Numbered from the stretch's first letter, positions 8,598 to 18,627 are shown. The stretch: DNA of 64,000 bases from Flavobacteriaceae bacterium (GCA_003443635.1 CP031964.1:1954321-2018320), one strand, 5' to 3'. Notes: generated by a model from the sequence alone, not told the origin. Numbers and translations: made by a program.

Positions 8598-11081
8598 ATG
8601 AAAAAAACGTTGTTTTTGACATTAGCATTATTAATATGTCTAATGCCAATTTCTAATCAAGCGCAATCCAAACGAAAAAAGAAAAAACAAGCAGCTATAG
8701 CTGCTGCAAAACCTGCTCCCAAGAAAAAAGAGGGAAAAATAAAATCTTACGATAAAGTTATCACTAAAGATGCTATCTCTGATGATGGCTTATTTACAGT
8801 ACATAAAGTAGGAGAGAAGTATTTTTTTGAAATACCTAAAGAACATTTAGGTAAAGATATGTTATTAGTAAGTCGTATCGCTAAATTACCAGCTAATTTA
8901 GGTGGAGGATTTTTTAATGCCGGCACAAAAACAGGTGAACGTTTAGTTGCTTGGGAACGAGTTCATGATAAAATTTTAATCAAAGAGCGTTCTTATAATT
9001 CTGTTGCAGATGAAGAATTACCAATAAGCATTTCGGTAAGATCTAATAACTACGAGCCTACATTATATGCTTTTGATATTGCTGCATTTAGTAAAGACTC
9101 TACCAACATAGTAGTAGATGTTACTAAATTTTACAATAGTGATGTTAAAGCTATAAGTGGTTTGGCTGGGCGTTTACGTACACAATATAGAGTTCGTAAT
9201 TTAGATGGATCTCGAAGCTTTATCAATTCTATGAAGAGTTTTCCTCAGAATATAGAAGTGATTCAAGATATGACTTATAATGCTTCAGCACCACCATCGG
9301 CTAGAGCTGCAGAATCAATTAGTTTACAAATGAATCAATCGATGATTTTACTTCCTGAAGAACCTATGCAACCTCGTTTTGCAGATGATCGTGTTGGGTG
9401 GTTTACAATGAATCAGGTTGATTATGGTAGTGAAGAGCTAAAGGCAGATACTAAAACTTATATTCGTAGATGGCGAATGGAACCCAAAGATCCTGCAGCT
9501 TATGCAAGAGGAGAGTTGGTTGAACCTGTAAAACCAATCGTTTATTATTTAGACCCTGCAACACCTGAAAATTTACGTAAATACATTAAAGAAGGTGTTG
9601 AGCTATGGCAAGGACCATTTGAAAAAGCTGGATTTAAAAATGCAATTATTGCTAAGTATCCACCAAGTAAAGAAGAGGATCCTGATTTTAGCCCAGAAGA
9701 TGTACGCTATTCGGTTATCCGTTATGTAGCAAGTACAACTAGAAATGCAACTGGACCAAGTGTATCAGACCCACGAAGTGGTGAAATTATTGAAAGTGAT
9801 ATTATTTGGTATCATAATCATTTACGTTCATATAGAAATCGTTATTTATTAGAAACAGGAGCTGCAAACCCATCAGCAAGAACTTTAAATACGCCTGCTG
9901 AAGAAATTGGAGAAATGATGAAAATGGTAATTGCCCACGAAGTTGGACACGCTTTAGGTTTACCTCATAATATGAGTGCTAGTAAAGCTTATGATGTTGA
10001 AAGTTATCGAGATGGAGCATTTACTCAAAAATGGGGAATAGCAGCTACAATAATGGATTATGCGCGTTATAATTATATTGCACAACCAGGAGATACAGGT
10101 GTTCGTTTTGTTCGTCAAATGGGGCCTTATGACGATTATGCTATTAATTGGGGGTATCGTCATATTCCAGGAGCTAACTCTCCAGAAGCTGAAAAAAGTA
10201 AATTAGATGCATGGATTCTTGAAAAAGCTGGTGATCCAAGATATGTTTTTGGAAGACAAGGCAGTCGTTTTGATCCTATTTCTCAAACCGAAGATATTGG
10301 AAATGATGCTTTAAAAGCTGGAGATTATGCTTTAAGTAATTTGAAATATGTTGCAGAACATTTACCAGAATGGACGAGTGATGTCACTAATAATTATGAT
10401 GATTTAGAAGAATTATATGGCGAGTTATTAGGTTCTTGGAATCGCTATATTGGACACGTCGCTACTAATGTAGGTGGAGTTTATGAAAACTTAATTAACC
10501 CAAACCAGGAAGGTGTGCCTTATCAAGCGGTTCCCAAAGAACTACAGAAAGCATCCATACAATGGTTACATAAAAATGCTTTTGCTACACCAACATGGTT
10601 GGTAGATAAAAAATTGCTAACAAATATTGATTATGCTGGATATACAGAACGTTTAAGACGTTTACAAAATAGATTCTTAAATGGATTATTAAGTTTTGAT
10701 CGTTTAGGGCGTTTAATTGACCACGAAACGATAGATACTAATAATTATACTGCCTTAGCAATGCTTCAAGATATTAGAAAAGGAATTTTTAGTGAAGCCA
10801 ATACAACACGGAATGTGGAAGTATATCGTCGTAATTTACAACGTTCTTATATCGATCGTATGGGATTTTTAATGACAGGAGAATTAAACCCTCAAACACA
10901 GCGATTTGGTGGACAATTTTTTAGTGTATCTCAATCAGATATCCGTGCTTTAGTACGTGGTGAATTAAATACATTAAAACGAATTATAAATACCGCAGCA
11001 AACCGTAATGTAAATACAATTACTAGATATCATTATAGAGATTGTTTAGAGCGTATAAATGCTATTTTAGACCCTAAATAA
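8598..11081 (+). CDS. Exported zinc-dependent metalloprotease (DUF5117/DUF4953 type)
   Basis: An 827-residue protein with a Sec signal peptide (MKKTLFLTLALLICLMPISNQAQ) followed by a Lys-rich linker. The metzincin zinc site HEVGHALGLPHN is at residues 447-458, with ligands H447, H451 and H457 and catalytic E448; the Met-turn is probably the downstream ATIMDYARYNY. Large exported proteases of this plan, with DUF5118/DUF5117 N-terminal and DUF4953 catalytic parts, are widespread in Bacteroidota and act in the periplasm or outside. It is monocistronic and closed by a strong hairpin terminator. Confidence 0.9.
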   Translation: MKKTLFLTLALLICLMPISNQAQSKRKKKKQAAIAAAKPAPKKKEGKIKSYDKVITKDAISDDGLFTVHKVGEKYFFEIPKEHLGKDMLLVSRIAKLPANLGGGFFNAGTKTGERLVAWERVHDKILIKERSYNSVADEELPISISVRSNNYEPTLYAFDIAAFSKDSTNIVVDVTKFYNSDVKAISGLAGRLRTQYRVRNLDGSRSFINSMKSFPQNIEVIQDMTYNASAPPSARAAESISLQMNQSMILLPEEPMQPRFADDRVGWFTMNQVDYGSEELKADTKTYIRRWRMEPKDPAAYARGELVEPVKPIVYYLDPATPENLRKYIKEGVELWQGPFEKAGFKNAIIAKYPPSKEEDPDFSPEDVRYSVIRYVASTTRNATGPSVSDPRSGEIIESDIIWYHNHLRSYRNRYLLETGAANPSARTLNTPAEEIGEMMKMVIAHEVGHALGLPHNMSASKAYDVESYRDGAFTQKWGIAATIMDYARYNYIAQPGDTGVRFVRQMGPYDDYAINWGYRHIPGANSPEAEKSKLDAWILEKAGDPRYVFGRQGSRFDPISQTEDIGNDALKAGDYALSNLKYVAEHLPEWTSDVTNNYDDLEELYGELLGSWNRYIGHVATNVGGVYENLINPNQEGVPYQAVPKELQKASIQWLHKNAFATPTWLVDKKLLTNIDYAGYTERLRRLQNRFLNGLLSFDRLGRLIDHETIDTNNYTALAMLQDIRKGIFSEANTTRNVEVYRRNLQRSYIDRMGFLMTGELNPQTQRFGGQFFSVSQSDIRALVRGELNTLKRIINTAANRNVNTITRYHYRDCLERINAILDPK

Positions 11082-11113
11082 GTCTAAATAAGTTAAAAGA
11101 TTTAGCTATTATT

Positions 11114-11150
11114 AAAAAGCCTTTTTGTGTAAAAACAAAGAGGCTTTTTT
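11114..11150 (+). terminator. Intrinsic terminator after the metalloprotease gene
   Basis: The stem AAAAAGCCTTTTTGT pairs with ACAAAGAGGCTTTTT (one G-T pair) around a short A-rich loop and ends in a T run. It lies 33 bp after the stop codon. Confidence 0.85.
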
Positions 11151-11259
11151 CATTATAAAACGAGGAAAAAGCTGTAATTTTATAGAAATAGTAAAAGCTT
11201 AGGTTTTATTTTTTGTAATATTTTTTTATAAGGGATAAAATGCTTAAAAACTGTTGTTT

Positions 11260-12537
11260 ATGGAAATGAATATCCCAGAAATTGAGTTGCCAAGAATTGT
11301 AATTATTGGATGTGGTTTTGCTGGCCTTAAACTTACCAAAACTTTAAATGATAAAGTTTTTCAAATTGTTTTATTAGATAAGAATAACTATCACACATTT
11401 CAGCCTCTTATGTATCAGGTAGCTAGCTCTGGATTAGAACCTGATTCAATAGTCTATCCAATTAGAAAAATCTTTAAAGGCAAAAAAAACTTCCATTTTA
11501 GGATGGCTTCGGTTAACAATATAAATGATGAACAGAAAGAAATTCATACAGATATTGGTGCATTAAGATATGATTATCTAGTTATTGCAACAGGGGCAAC
11601 TTCTAATTTTTTTGGATTAAAAAATATAGAAAAACACGCTTTTACCATGAAAAGCCTAGTAGATTCTTTGGATTTAAGAAGTATTATTCTTCAAAATTTT
11701 GAGAAAGCTCTAAATACATCTGATCTTAAAGAAAGAGAAAGCTATATGAATTTTGTTATAGTAGGTGCTGGTGCTACTGGGGTAGAATTAGCTGGAGCTT
11801 TAGCAGAACTTAAAAAATATGTGCTCCCTAAAGATTACCCAGACTTAGATATAAGACTGATGCAGATTCACGTTATTGAAGCTGCAGATAGAGTTCTTGC
11901 AAATATGAGTGAAAAGGCATCAACAAAATCTATTAAATTCTTAAAAGATTTAGGAATTAATGTTTGGTTAAATACAATGGTTAAAGATTATGATGGAAGC
12001 ATAGTTAGTACTAGTGTAAATAATATTACTACAAAGACTTTAATTTGGTCGGCTGGGGTAAAAGGAACCTCTATTCCCGGATTAGAAGCTAAACAAACTA
12101 AAAGTAGCCGAATTGTTGTAGATGATAAAAATAAAGTTTTAAACCATGATGCAATTTTTGCAATAGGGGATATTGCCTCTATTGAATCTGAGCAAAATGG
12201 TATTGGACATGCAATGCTAGCATCTGTTGCTGGACAACAAGGAAAGCATTTAGGAAAAAATTTTAATGCTTTAGCTAAAAATTTAGAAATGAAACCCTTT
12301 CAATATAAAGACAAAGGGACAATGGCTACTATTGGGAGGTTTAGAGCAGTGGTAGATCTTTCGTTTGCAAAATTTGGCGGTGTATTTGCTTGGTTTATCT
12401 GGATGTTTTTACATTTAATGCTTTTAATTGATTTTAGGAATAGGCTAATTATTTTTGCTAACTGGAGCTGGAGCTTTTTTAATTATGATAAAGGGATTAG
12501 ATTGATAACTCGTAATGTAAAAAGAATTGATGATTAA
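11260..12537 (+). CDS. ndh: Type II NADH dehydrogenase (NDH-2 family FAD oxidoreductase)
   Basis: An NDH-2-like flavoprotein of about 425 residues that oxidises NADH and reduces menaquinone without pumping protons. It has the FAD-binding Rossmann motif GCGFAGLKL near residue 15, the second dinucleotide motif VIVGAGATGVELAGALAEL near 170, and IFAIGDIAS near 300 for the FAD. The C-terminal hydrophobic stretch (FAWFIWMFLHLMLLIDF) anchors it to the inner membrane. An open frame extends to a TTG at 11254, but the ATG at 11260 (or 11266) is the likely start. It converges on the nitrate reductase operon and could supply reduced quinone to it. Confidence 0.88.
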   Translation: MEMNIPEIELPRIVIIGCGFAGLKLTKTLNDKVFQIVLLDKNNYHTFQPLMYQVASSGLEPDSIVYPIRKIFKGKKNFHFRMASVNNINDEQKEIHTDIGALRYDYLVIATGATSNFFGLKNIEKHAFTMKSLVDSLDLRSIILQNFEKALNTSDLKERESYMNFVIVGAGATGVELAGALAELKKYVLPKDYPDLDIRLMQIHVIEAADRVLANMSEKASTKSIKFLKDLGINVWLNTMVKDYDGSIVSTSVNNITTKTLIWSAGVKGTSIPGLEAKQTKSSRIVVDDKNKVLNHDAIFAIGDIASIESEQNGIGHAMLASVAGQQGKHLGKNFNALAKNLEMKPFQYKDKGTMATIGRFRAVVDLSFAKFGGVFAWFIWMFLHLMLLIDFRNRLIIFANWSWSFFNYDKGIRLITRNVKRIDD

Positions 12538-12557
12538 TGAAAAAGGGAAATTAATTA

Positions 12558-13775
12558 CTATTTATTAAAACGCAATTTCCCTAACTCAATATTGATCGCT
12601 GTTTTTGCTAATATAGTGAACACAAAAGCTCCCATTGCCCAAATACCAATAGTAACTCCAACCTCTATAAGTGTAGGTGTATATTCGACAATTTTACCAT
12701 AAGGACCAGGAATAAAGCCTGGTACAATAAGCCCGAAACCTTTCTCAATCCAGATAGCTACAAAAAGTAAGAAACAGCAGAAATATAAAACTTTAAGGTT
12801 GTTTCTTAATTTTCCGAAGGTTAGCATTATAGTAGCTATGATATTCATGGAAATTGCCGTCCATATCCAAGGAAGAAGTACTGTTTTACCTTCGAGTCCA
12901 AAGAATAGGTAATAAGCACTTTCACTGTGATGTGTAGGTGCATAAAACTCTTTGAATAATTCAGAAATAAGCATAATAATATTTATTTGCGCAGCTATAG
13001 TGACAATCAATGCAATTTTTTTGATGGTTTTATCTTCTATTTTAAATGATGTGAATGATCGAATAACTGCCAAAACTAAAATAATTAATGCAGGACCAGC
13101 TGCAAATGCTGATGCTAAAAATCGAGGACCTAATAATGCATTATTCCAAAAAGGGCGTGCTTGTAAGCCCTGATATAAAAATGCTGTTACTAAGTGGATT
13201 CCAACAGCCCACAATACTGAAAGAATTGCTCCAGGAACATATATTTTTGGATTGGGTGTTTTTCCTTGATAACGTCTAAAGAGAATATAGAAAGGAATAC
13301 TAATATTTAAAAATAAATAACCATTTAAAACAATAACATCCCAAGTTAACATAGAGTTAGGGAAATTAAATATACCTATACCAGGAATCATATGCCAAAG
13401 CACAGATGGACCTCCCATATCTGCTACAACAAAAGCGAGACACATAATAAGTGCAGCCACAGCCAATCCTTCTCCAATAAGTACAGCTTGTTTAAAGTCT
13501 ATATCTTTAAGAACATAAGTGGGCATTACAAGCATTACAGCAGCAGCAGCAACACCTACTAAAAATGTAAAATTCGAGATGTACAAGCCCCAGCTAACAC
13601 GATCTGTCATACCGGTAACACTGAGTCCATGCTCTAACTGAATAGAATAACAATACATTCCTATTAACATCACAAATGTTAAGAATCCCATCCAGATATG
13701 ATATTTGCCAGATCCTTTTGTAATGATATCTAAACTATCTATAATTAAACTTTTAAAAACTTTTAATCGTCTCAT
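12558..13775 (-). CDS. nrfD: NrfD/PsrC-family quinol dehydrogenase membrane subunit
   Basis: A 405-residue integral membrane protein with about ten hydrophobic segments and the NrfD/PsrC pattern, including WGLYISNFTFLVGVAAAAVML near residue 48 and PFWNNALLGPRFLASAFAAGPA near 205. This family oxidises menaquinol in the membrane and passes electrons to an FeS partner. It is the last gene of the nap operon, 43 bp after the FeS subunit. Here it most likely replaces NapC or NapGH as the quinol-oxidising module of periplasmic nitrate reduction. The gene symbol is by family, not proven orthology. Confidence 0.88.
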   Translation of the reverse strand: MRRLKVFKSLIIDSLDIITKGSGKYHIWMGFLTFVMLIGMYCYSIQLEHGLSVTGMTDRVSWGLYISNFTFLVGVAAAAVMLVMPTYVLKDIDFKQAVLIGEGLAVAALIMCLAFVVADMGGPSVLWHMIPGIGIFNFPNSMLTWDVIVLNGYLFLNISIPFYILFRRYQGKTPNPKIYVPGAILSVLWAVGIHLVTAFLYQGLQARPFWNNALLGPRFLASAFAAGPALIILVLAVIRSFTSFKIEDKTIKKIALIVTIAAQINIIMLISELFKEFYAPTHHSESAYYLFFGLEGKTVLLPWIWTAISMNIIATIMLTFGKLRNNLKVLYFCCFLLFVAIWIEKGFGLIVPGFIPGPYGKIVEYTPTLIEVGVTIGIWAMGAFVFTILAKTAINIELGKLRFNK

Positions 13776-13818
13776 TGTTATATTAAATATGTAATTTTAA
13801 TTGTAATGATATTGCAGG

Positions 13819-14943
13819 TTAATCCATAAAATACCAGAACTTTGGTTCAGTACCTAAATCTTCTTTAAGCCTAAATACTTTTTTGTTTTCTAATACCCAA
13901 CGTATGGTACTATTTGGATCTAAAAGGTTTCCAAATATTCTAGCCCCGGTAGGACATGCTTCAACACAGGCAGGGTTTTTGCCTTTTCTGGAGCGTTGTA
14001 CACAAAAGGTGCATTTTTCCATAACTCCTTTTTTACGCATTCTATTCCCTAAATAATGTTGATTTTTGTTGATTTCTGCTTCAGGAACTTCGGGCTTACT
14101 CCAATTAAATCGCCTTCCATCATAAGGGCATGCAGCCATACAATAGCGACACCCTACACACCAATCGTAATCAATTACTACAAGACCGTCATCTTCTCTC
14201 CAAGTGGCCTGCACAGGGCAAACTTCAACACAAGGTGGATTGTCGCAATGAAAGCATTGTGTACCCATATAAAAATGACCTTTTGCTGGTACTTCATGAT
14301 AGTAATTATCGTCCGCTTCATTAAACTTAAAACCTTTGCCATCTTTCATTTCATGAATTCTGATATATTGCATTTGAGAATTTCTATCTTGATTATTCTC
14401 TTCCACACAAGCACTCACACAATCCATATAACCTTGGCACTTAGAAATATTAAAGGCATACCCAAAAAGCACATCTTCTTTAGAGTTTTCAGCAGTCATA
14501 CTAATATTTTTTCCTGTTCGCAATTCATAAGATCTCATTAACCGCTCTACAGTGGCTTTTCTTTCTTCATCTGTCATTACTTTATAATTACCTTTAAATT
14601 GCTCTTCCCAGTCAATTTGTGCTTTCTCTTTGGTGTCATCATCTGTAACAACACTACAAGCAGTGCTAGCAGCGCCTGCGCCAATAAGTAAGCTTGCAGT
14701 TAATTTTCTAAAAGCTGTCCTTCTATCCATTTTAACATCAAACACTTGATCAAAACCATCTTTATGACGTTCTTCTCCAATAGAAACATCGATGGTTGCT
14801 TCAAGAAAAGCATCATCACTCATTCCATTTTCATGACTATTACAACAACCTCCAGAGGTATTTCCGCATCCACAAGCTTTAGAAGTTTCCTTTTTTTTAT
14901 GAAACCCTAAATCGAGAGTATACCATTTTTTACTTTCACCCAT
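13819..14943 (-). CDS. nrfC: Tat-exported four-cluster ferredoxin subunit (NrfC/PsrB type)
   Basis: A 374-residue FeS protein. Four Cys-rich groups are visible in the usual order: CQGYMDCVSACVEEN, CFHCDNPPCVEVCP, CVGCRYCMAACPYDG and CTFCVQRSRKGKNPACVEACP. Together they would hold four [4Fe-4S] clusters linking NrfD to the cytochromes. A twin-arginine motif (DRRTAFRKL, Arg74-Arg75) precedes a hydrophobic stretch ending STAC, so it may be a Tat-exported lipoprotein anchored at Cys96. The 70-residue segment before the twin arginines is unusual and contains CGCG and GGCC. It sits between the tetraheme lipoprotein (10 bp) and nrfD. Confidence 0.87.
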   Translation of the reverse strand: MGESKKWYTLDLGFHKKKETSKACGCGNTSGGCCNSHENGMSDDAFLEATIDVSIGEERHKDGFDQVFDVKMDRRTAFRKLTASLLIGAGAASTACSVVTDDDTKEKAQIDWEEQFKGNYKVMTDEERKATVERLMRSYELRTGKNISMTAENSKEDVLFGYAFNISKCQGYMDCVSACVEENNQDRNSQMQYIRIHEMKDGKGFKFNEADDNYYHEVPAKGHFYMGTQCFHCDNPPCVEVCPVQATWREDDGLVVIDYDWCVGCRYCMAACPYDGRRFNWSKPEVPEAEINKNQHYLGNRMRKKGVMEKCTFCVQRSRKGKNPACVEACPTGARIFGNLLDPNSTIRWVLENKKVFRLKEDLGTEPKFWYFMD

Positions 14944-14953
14944 ACCTTATATT

Positions 14954-15586
14954 TTAGTGTTCTATTTGTTCTTCTCGTTCTTTAACTTTTTCTGTATTAT
15001 ATCTTTTTGGCCATCGTGTTTCAAATCCTGGTTTATGAGGATTATGGCAATTAACACAGGTAAATGATGCTCTTGGAGGCGCCCATCCTGCAACTTTTTT
15101 ACCATGAGCACCACCTTTCCAATCTTCAAATTGTGAAGAATGACATTGTGCACATAGTTTATAACTTGCATTAAAATCTATAGCATTACCTGTAATTGTA
15201 TTGAGATTGTTCATATCATTTCCGTTATGACACGTAATACAATTCATTGTAGTATTGCTAGCATGATTGAGCTTTATATCCCAATGTGCTTTTTTTCCAT
15301 TTAAGCCTTTCATTTGCTTTAAAGGTTTGTTGTGACACTCAATACAAGCAAATGATTTTAATTGCCCTTTTCGTTCTGGAATTAAAAACGTGTGGTCTCC
15401 TTCAGTAATCTTAATAAGATCTGTGCCTTCAAGCAATGCTTCAGAACTTATTGATGTACCATGATAGTTTTCGCTTTCAGCTTCTATTTTATCTATGATA
15501 CCATGATATTCATTTTCTTTATGTTTGCAAGAGGTTAGAAGTACTAGTAATACTGCTAATACATATATGTTATTTTTTTTATTCAT
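14954..15586 (-). CDS. Tetraheme cytochrome c lipoprotein
   Basis: A 210-residue lipoprotein (lipobox LLTSC, Cys20) with four CxxCH heme sites: C81-H85 (CIECH), C116-H120 (CITCH), C145-H149 (CAQCH) and C177-H181 (CVNCH). It lacks the membrane-anchored NapC/NirT fold pattern. By position it should carry electrons from the NrfCD module to the NapB-like cytochrome at the outer face of the inner membrane or in the periplasm. It overlaps the napB-like gene by 8 bp, which suggests translational coupling. Confidence 0.87.
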   Translation of the reverse strand: MNKKNNIYVLAVLLVLLTSCKHKENEYHGIIDKIEAESENYHGTSISSEALLEGTDLIKITEGDHTFLIPERKGQLKSFACIECHNKPLKQMKGLNGKKAHWDIKLNHASNTTMNCITCHNGNDMNNLNTITGNAIDFNASYKLCAQCHSSQFEDWKGGAHGKKVAGWAPPRASFTCVNCHNPHKPGFETRWPKRYNTEKVKEREEQIEH

Positions 15587-16289
15587 TAGTAAATTGCCTT
15601 ATAAATGTATCGGTATGTATACTCATTGATTGGTGTTCTACTTTTTTTGGTAAATGGCATTGTCTACAATTAATGCGCTCTGGATGCAATACTCTAATTT
15701 CTTTTGGAGCACTGGGCCCAGCATGACAAGACAAACAATTTTCCCTCATTTGCAATTGGTGAGGAATCATAGGAGGGCTTCCAGCTAAAGCATTATTGGC
15801 ACCTTTACCTACACTTGGTGGTTTCATTTTTATAAAAGCGGTTTCTCGAAATTGAGCGTTTGTCTTTTTTGTAACATGACATTGTCGACAATTAATCATT
15901 TCTGGATGCGGTGTTACGGGAGCATAGGCGTTAAATTTTTGTACAAATCCACCATTTTGATGACATTGTAAACAAGTATTACCTCCCATACTTCGTTCTT
16001 TTACAATAGGGTGTGGTATGCTGGGAGGAGCGCCCAGATATGCCCTGTTTTCATAATAATTATCGATAGAACGTTGATGATTTTCGTCGATAGGCATATT
16101 TGAATAATCCAATGCGAAATTAGATCGCCTGAAAACACCACTTTCGGAAGGTATAGAAGGTATAGACGACTCTTTAACTATTGGGATATAAGCTTCTTCT
16201 AAACCTTTTTGATAGCTAAAATTCCAAATGATGATAAAAGCTATAAAAATGACAACAAAAAATGATATGATTCCTAATCTTTTTCGCAT
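15579..16289 (-). CDS. napB: NapB-like cytochrome with two tandem diheme modules
   Basis: A 236-residue protein with an N-terminal membrane anchor (residues 7-23) and four CxxCH sites: C106 (CLQCH), C134 (CRQCH), C185 (CLSCH) and C208 (CRQCH). Canonical NapB is a diheme protein with a PPxIPH stretch before its first heme and CxQCHxP at the second. Here that pattern occurs twice: GAPPSIPH ... CLQCH ... INCRQCHVT, then GSPPMIPH ... CLSCH ... INCRQCHLP. The protein is therefore best read as an internally duplicated NapB. It starts 3 bp after napA and would be the direct electron donor to NapA. Confidence 0.85.
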   Translation of the reverse strand: MRKRLGIISFFVVIFIAFIIIWNFSYQKGLEEAYIPIVKESSIPSIPSESGVFRRSNFALDYSNMPIDENHQRSIDNYYENRAYLGAPPSIPHPIVKERSMGGNTCLQCHQNGGFVQKFNAYAPVTPHPEMINCRQCHVTKKTNAQFRETAFIKMKPPSVGKGANNALAGSPPMIPHQLQMRENCLSCHAGPSAPKEIRVLHPERINCRQCHLPKKVEHQSMSIHTDTFIRQFTNE

Positions 16290-16292
16290 AAT

Positions 16293-18620
16293 CTAAGCTT
16301 TTTCAACTCTTACAGAGCATTTTTTATAATCAGGTTCTTTAGAAATCGGACAAAAAGAATCGAGGGTAATGTCGTTAATGAGCATACTCTCATCAAAAAA
16401 GGGTACAAATACTTGTTTTCTGGCCGGTACACCACGCTGATTAACAGATGCTGGTAATATAATGTCGCCACGCCTTGTTGTCAATTTTACTCGATCTCCG
16501 GTTCTTATTTGCATCTCTTTAGCATCTTCTGGATGCAACTCTACATAGGCTGCAGGCATTGCTTGATGTAATACTGGTATTCGTCGTGTCATAGAGCCTG
16601 TATGCCAATGTTCTACAACGCGACCTGTACATAACCAAAATGGAAATTCTCCATCTGGCTCTTCTGCAGCTGGTTCATAGGGGCGTTGCCATATTACAGC
16701 TTTACCATCAGGTTTTCCATAAAAATGAAAATCCTCTCCATTAGAACAAGCTGGGTCGTATTTAGAATTAAATCGCCATTTTGTTGACTTTCCATCCACA
16801 TAAGGCCATAATGCTCCAGATTGTGATTTTAAAACCTCTAAAGGCGCCATGTTATGTTTTTTACCCACGTGATGCTTACGATATTCATTATAAATTTCTT
16901 CAATATGAGTATCATCTTTATAATAAAATTGTTTTTCAAAACCCATACGTTTTGCCACTTCTATAAGCTGTTTGGTATCACTCATTGCTTCTCCAGGTGG
17001 CTCCACCATTTGTTCGAAATATTGTGTGCGGCGCTCAGAATTACCATACATACCTTCACGCTCTATCCACATGGCACTTGGCAGAATAACATCTGCTATA
17101 TCTGTAGTAGGAGTAGGGTATATGTCTGAAACAACTATAAAGCGTCCTTCTTTTTTTGCACCATCGCGATAACGCTTCAATTTTGGCATCGTTACCATTG
17201 GGTTAGTTACTTGAATCCACATAAAACGAATATCTCCACGATCGAGTGCTCTAAACATTTCTACAGTATGATATGTGGGTTTAGAAGGGATATTATCAAC
17301 AGGAACATCCCATATTTTCGCCGCAAATTCACGATGTTCTTTATTGGTTACTAAACCATGAGGAAGTTTATGTGTTAAAGTACCCACTTCTCGTACTGTA
17401 CCACATGCACTTGGTTGCCCAGTTAATGAAAAAGGACTATTACCAGGTTGCGATATTTTTCCAGTTAGAAGATGAATATTGTAAACAATATTGTTCATCC
17501 AGGTGCCTCTAGAGTGTTGATTCATCCCCATACACCATAAAGACATCACTTTTTTATTAGGGTCTCCATAGTAAGATGCTAAGTGTTTTATGTCTTTGGC
17601 AGATACGCCTGTGAGTTTTTCTACTTTCTCAGGACTATAATCTTCGAGGAATTTCTTGTAATCTTCAAAAGTGATGGCTTCTGGTTGATCTTTAAAACTA
17701 TAATTATCTTCAAGGCCATAGCCCATTTGTGTAAGTCCTTTACTAAAGTTACAGTGTTTCTCAATAAAAGAATTATTTACCCAATTATTTTTAATAATCT
17801 CATAACAAATAGCATTACCAATAGCTAAATCTGTTTGTGGAGTAAATATGATAGATTTATCTGCCGCCATACTTGTACGAGTAGTGCGAGTAGCTAAATC
17901 AATAATTTTCACACCTCTTTTAAGGCGCTGATCTAAGAGCCTTGAAAATAGTACAGGGTGCATTTCGGCCATATTATTTCCCCAGAGTACAAATACATCT
18001 GCATAATCTATATCTTCATAACAACCCATAGGTTCATCAAGGCCAAAAGATGTTAAGAAACCTGTTACGGCGGTAGCCATACATAAGCGTGCATTAGCTT
18101 CTACATTATTGGTACCTATACATCCTTTAAATAGTTTAGATGCCACATAACCATCTGGGATGGTCCATTGCCCAGAACCATATATAGATACTGAGTCTTT
18201 TCCGTAACCTTTTATCGTTTCTTTCATTTTAGAGGCAATTAGATCTAAAGCTTCTGGCATTGAGGTTTCTATATATTCCCCATTCTTTTTAACTAATGGT
18301 TTTGTTAAGCGGTCCTTACCATATAATGCCATGATAGAATGGTATCCTTTTACGCAACATAACCCTTTATTAACGGATGAGTTTGGATCTCCTTTTACAG
18401 CTACAGCTTTACCTTTTTCTGTTCCTATTAATACACCACAACCTACACCACAAAATCGACAAGGTGCTTTTTTCCAATCTAGGTTTGCATTTTTAGGGAT
18501 ACCTTTTTCTTGCTCACTAGCAAATAAGATTCCGGGAAACATTGTAGCAGCAGCTGTCATTGCAGACATCATGGCCATTTTTTTTATAAAGCTTCTTCTG
18601 TTGGATAATGAATTGTACAT
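16293..18620 (-). CDS. napA: Periplasmic nitrate reductase catalytic subunit NapA
   Basis: A 775-residue molybdoenzyme that reduces nitrate to nitrite in the periplasm. The Tat signal is NRRSFIKK at residues 7-14. The [4Fe-4S] site is C54, C57, C61 and C89 (CRFCGVGC ... LCCVKGY), with K91 as the usual electron-relay Lys. The Mo-ligating Cys is C180 in NARLCMATA, as in NapA and unlike the Asp ligand of NarG. The C-terminal molybdopterin domain holds CTGRVVEHWHTGSMTRR. Length is close to known NapA proteins. It follows napD by 7 bp and leads the nap electron-transfer genes. Confidence 0.96.
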   Translation of the reverse strand: MYNSLSNRRSFIKKMAMMSAMTAAATMFPGILFASEQEKGIPKNANLDWKKAPCRFCGVGCGVLIGTEKGKAVAVKGDPNSSVNKGLCCVKGYHSIMALYGKDRLTKPLVKKNGEYIETSMPEALDLIASKMKETIKGYGKDSVSIYGSGQWTIPDGYVASKLFKGCIGTNNVEANARLCMATAVTGFLTSFGLDEPMGCYEDIDYADVFVLWGNNMAEMHPVLFSRLLDQRLKRGVKIIDLATRTTRTSMAADKSIIFTPQTDLAIGNAICYEIIKNNWVNNSFIEKHCNFSKGLTQMGYGLEDNYSFKDQPEAITFEDYKKFLEDYSPEKVEKLTGVSAKDIKHLASYYGDPNKKVMSLWCMGMNQHSRGTWMNNIVYNIHLLTGKISQPGNSPFSLTGQPSACGTVREVGTLTHKLPHGLVTNKEHREFAAKIWDVPVDNIPSKPTYHTVEMFRALDRGDIRFMWIQVTNPMVTMPKLKRYRDGAKKEGRFIVVSDIYPTPTTDIADVILPSAMWIEREGMYGNSERRTQYFEQMVEPPGEAMSDTKQLIEVAKRMGFEKQFYYKDDTHIEEIYNEYRKHHVGKKHNMAPLEVLKSQSGALWPYVDGKSTKWRFNSKYDPACSNGEDFHFYGKPDGKAVIWQRPYEPAAEEPDGEFPFWLCTGRVVEHWHTGSMTRRIPVLHQAMPAAYVELHPEDAKEMQIRTGDRVKLTTRRGDIILPASVNQRGVPARKQVFVPFFDESMLINDITLDSFCPISKEPDYKKCSVRVEKA

Positions 18621-18627
18621 GGGCTTG

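Noticed and set aside
14056-14541. 161-codon frame on the plus strand within the ferredoxin gene
   Set aside because: Antisense to the strongly supported four-cluster FeS subunit; its Cys and Thr rich translation is a mirror of the Cys codons and resembles no family.
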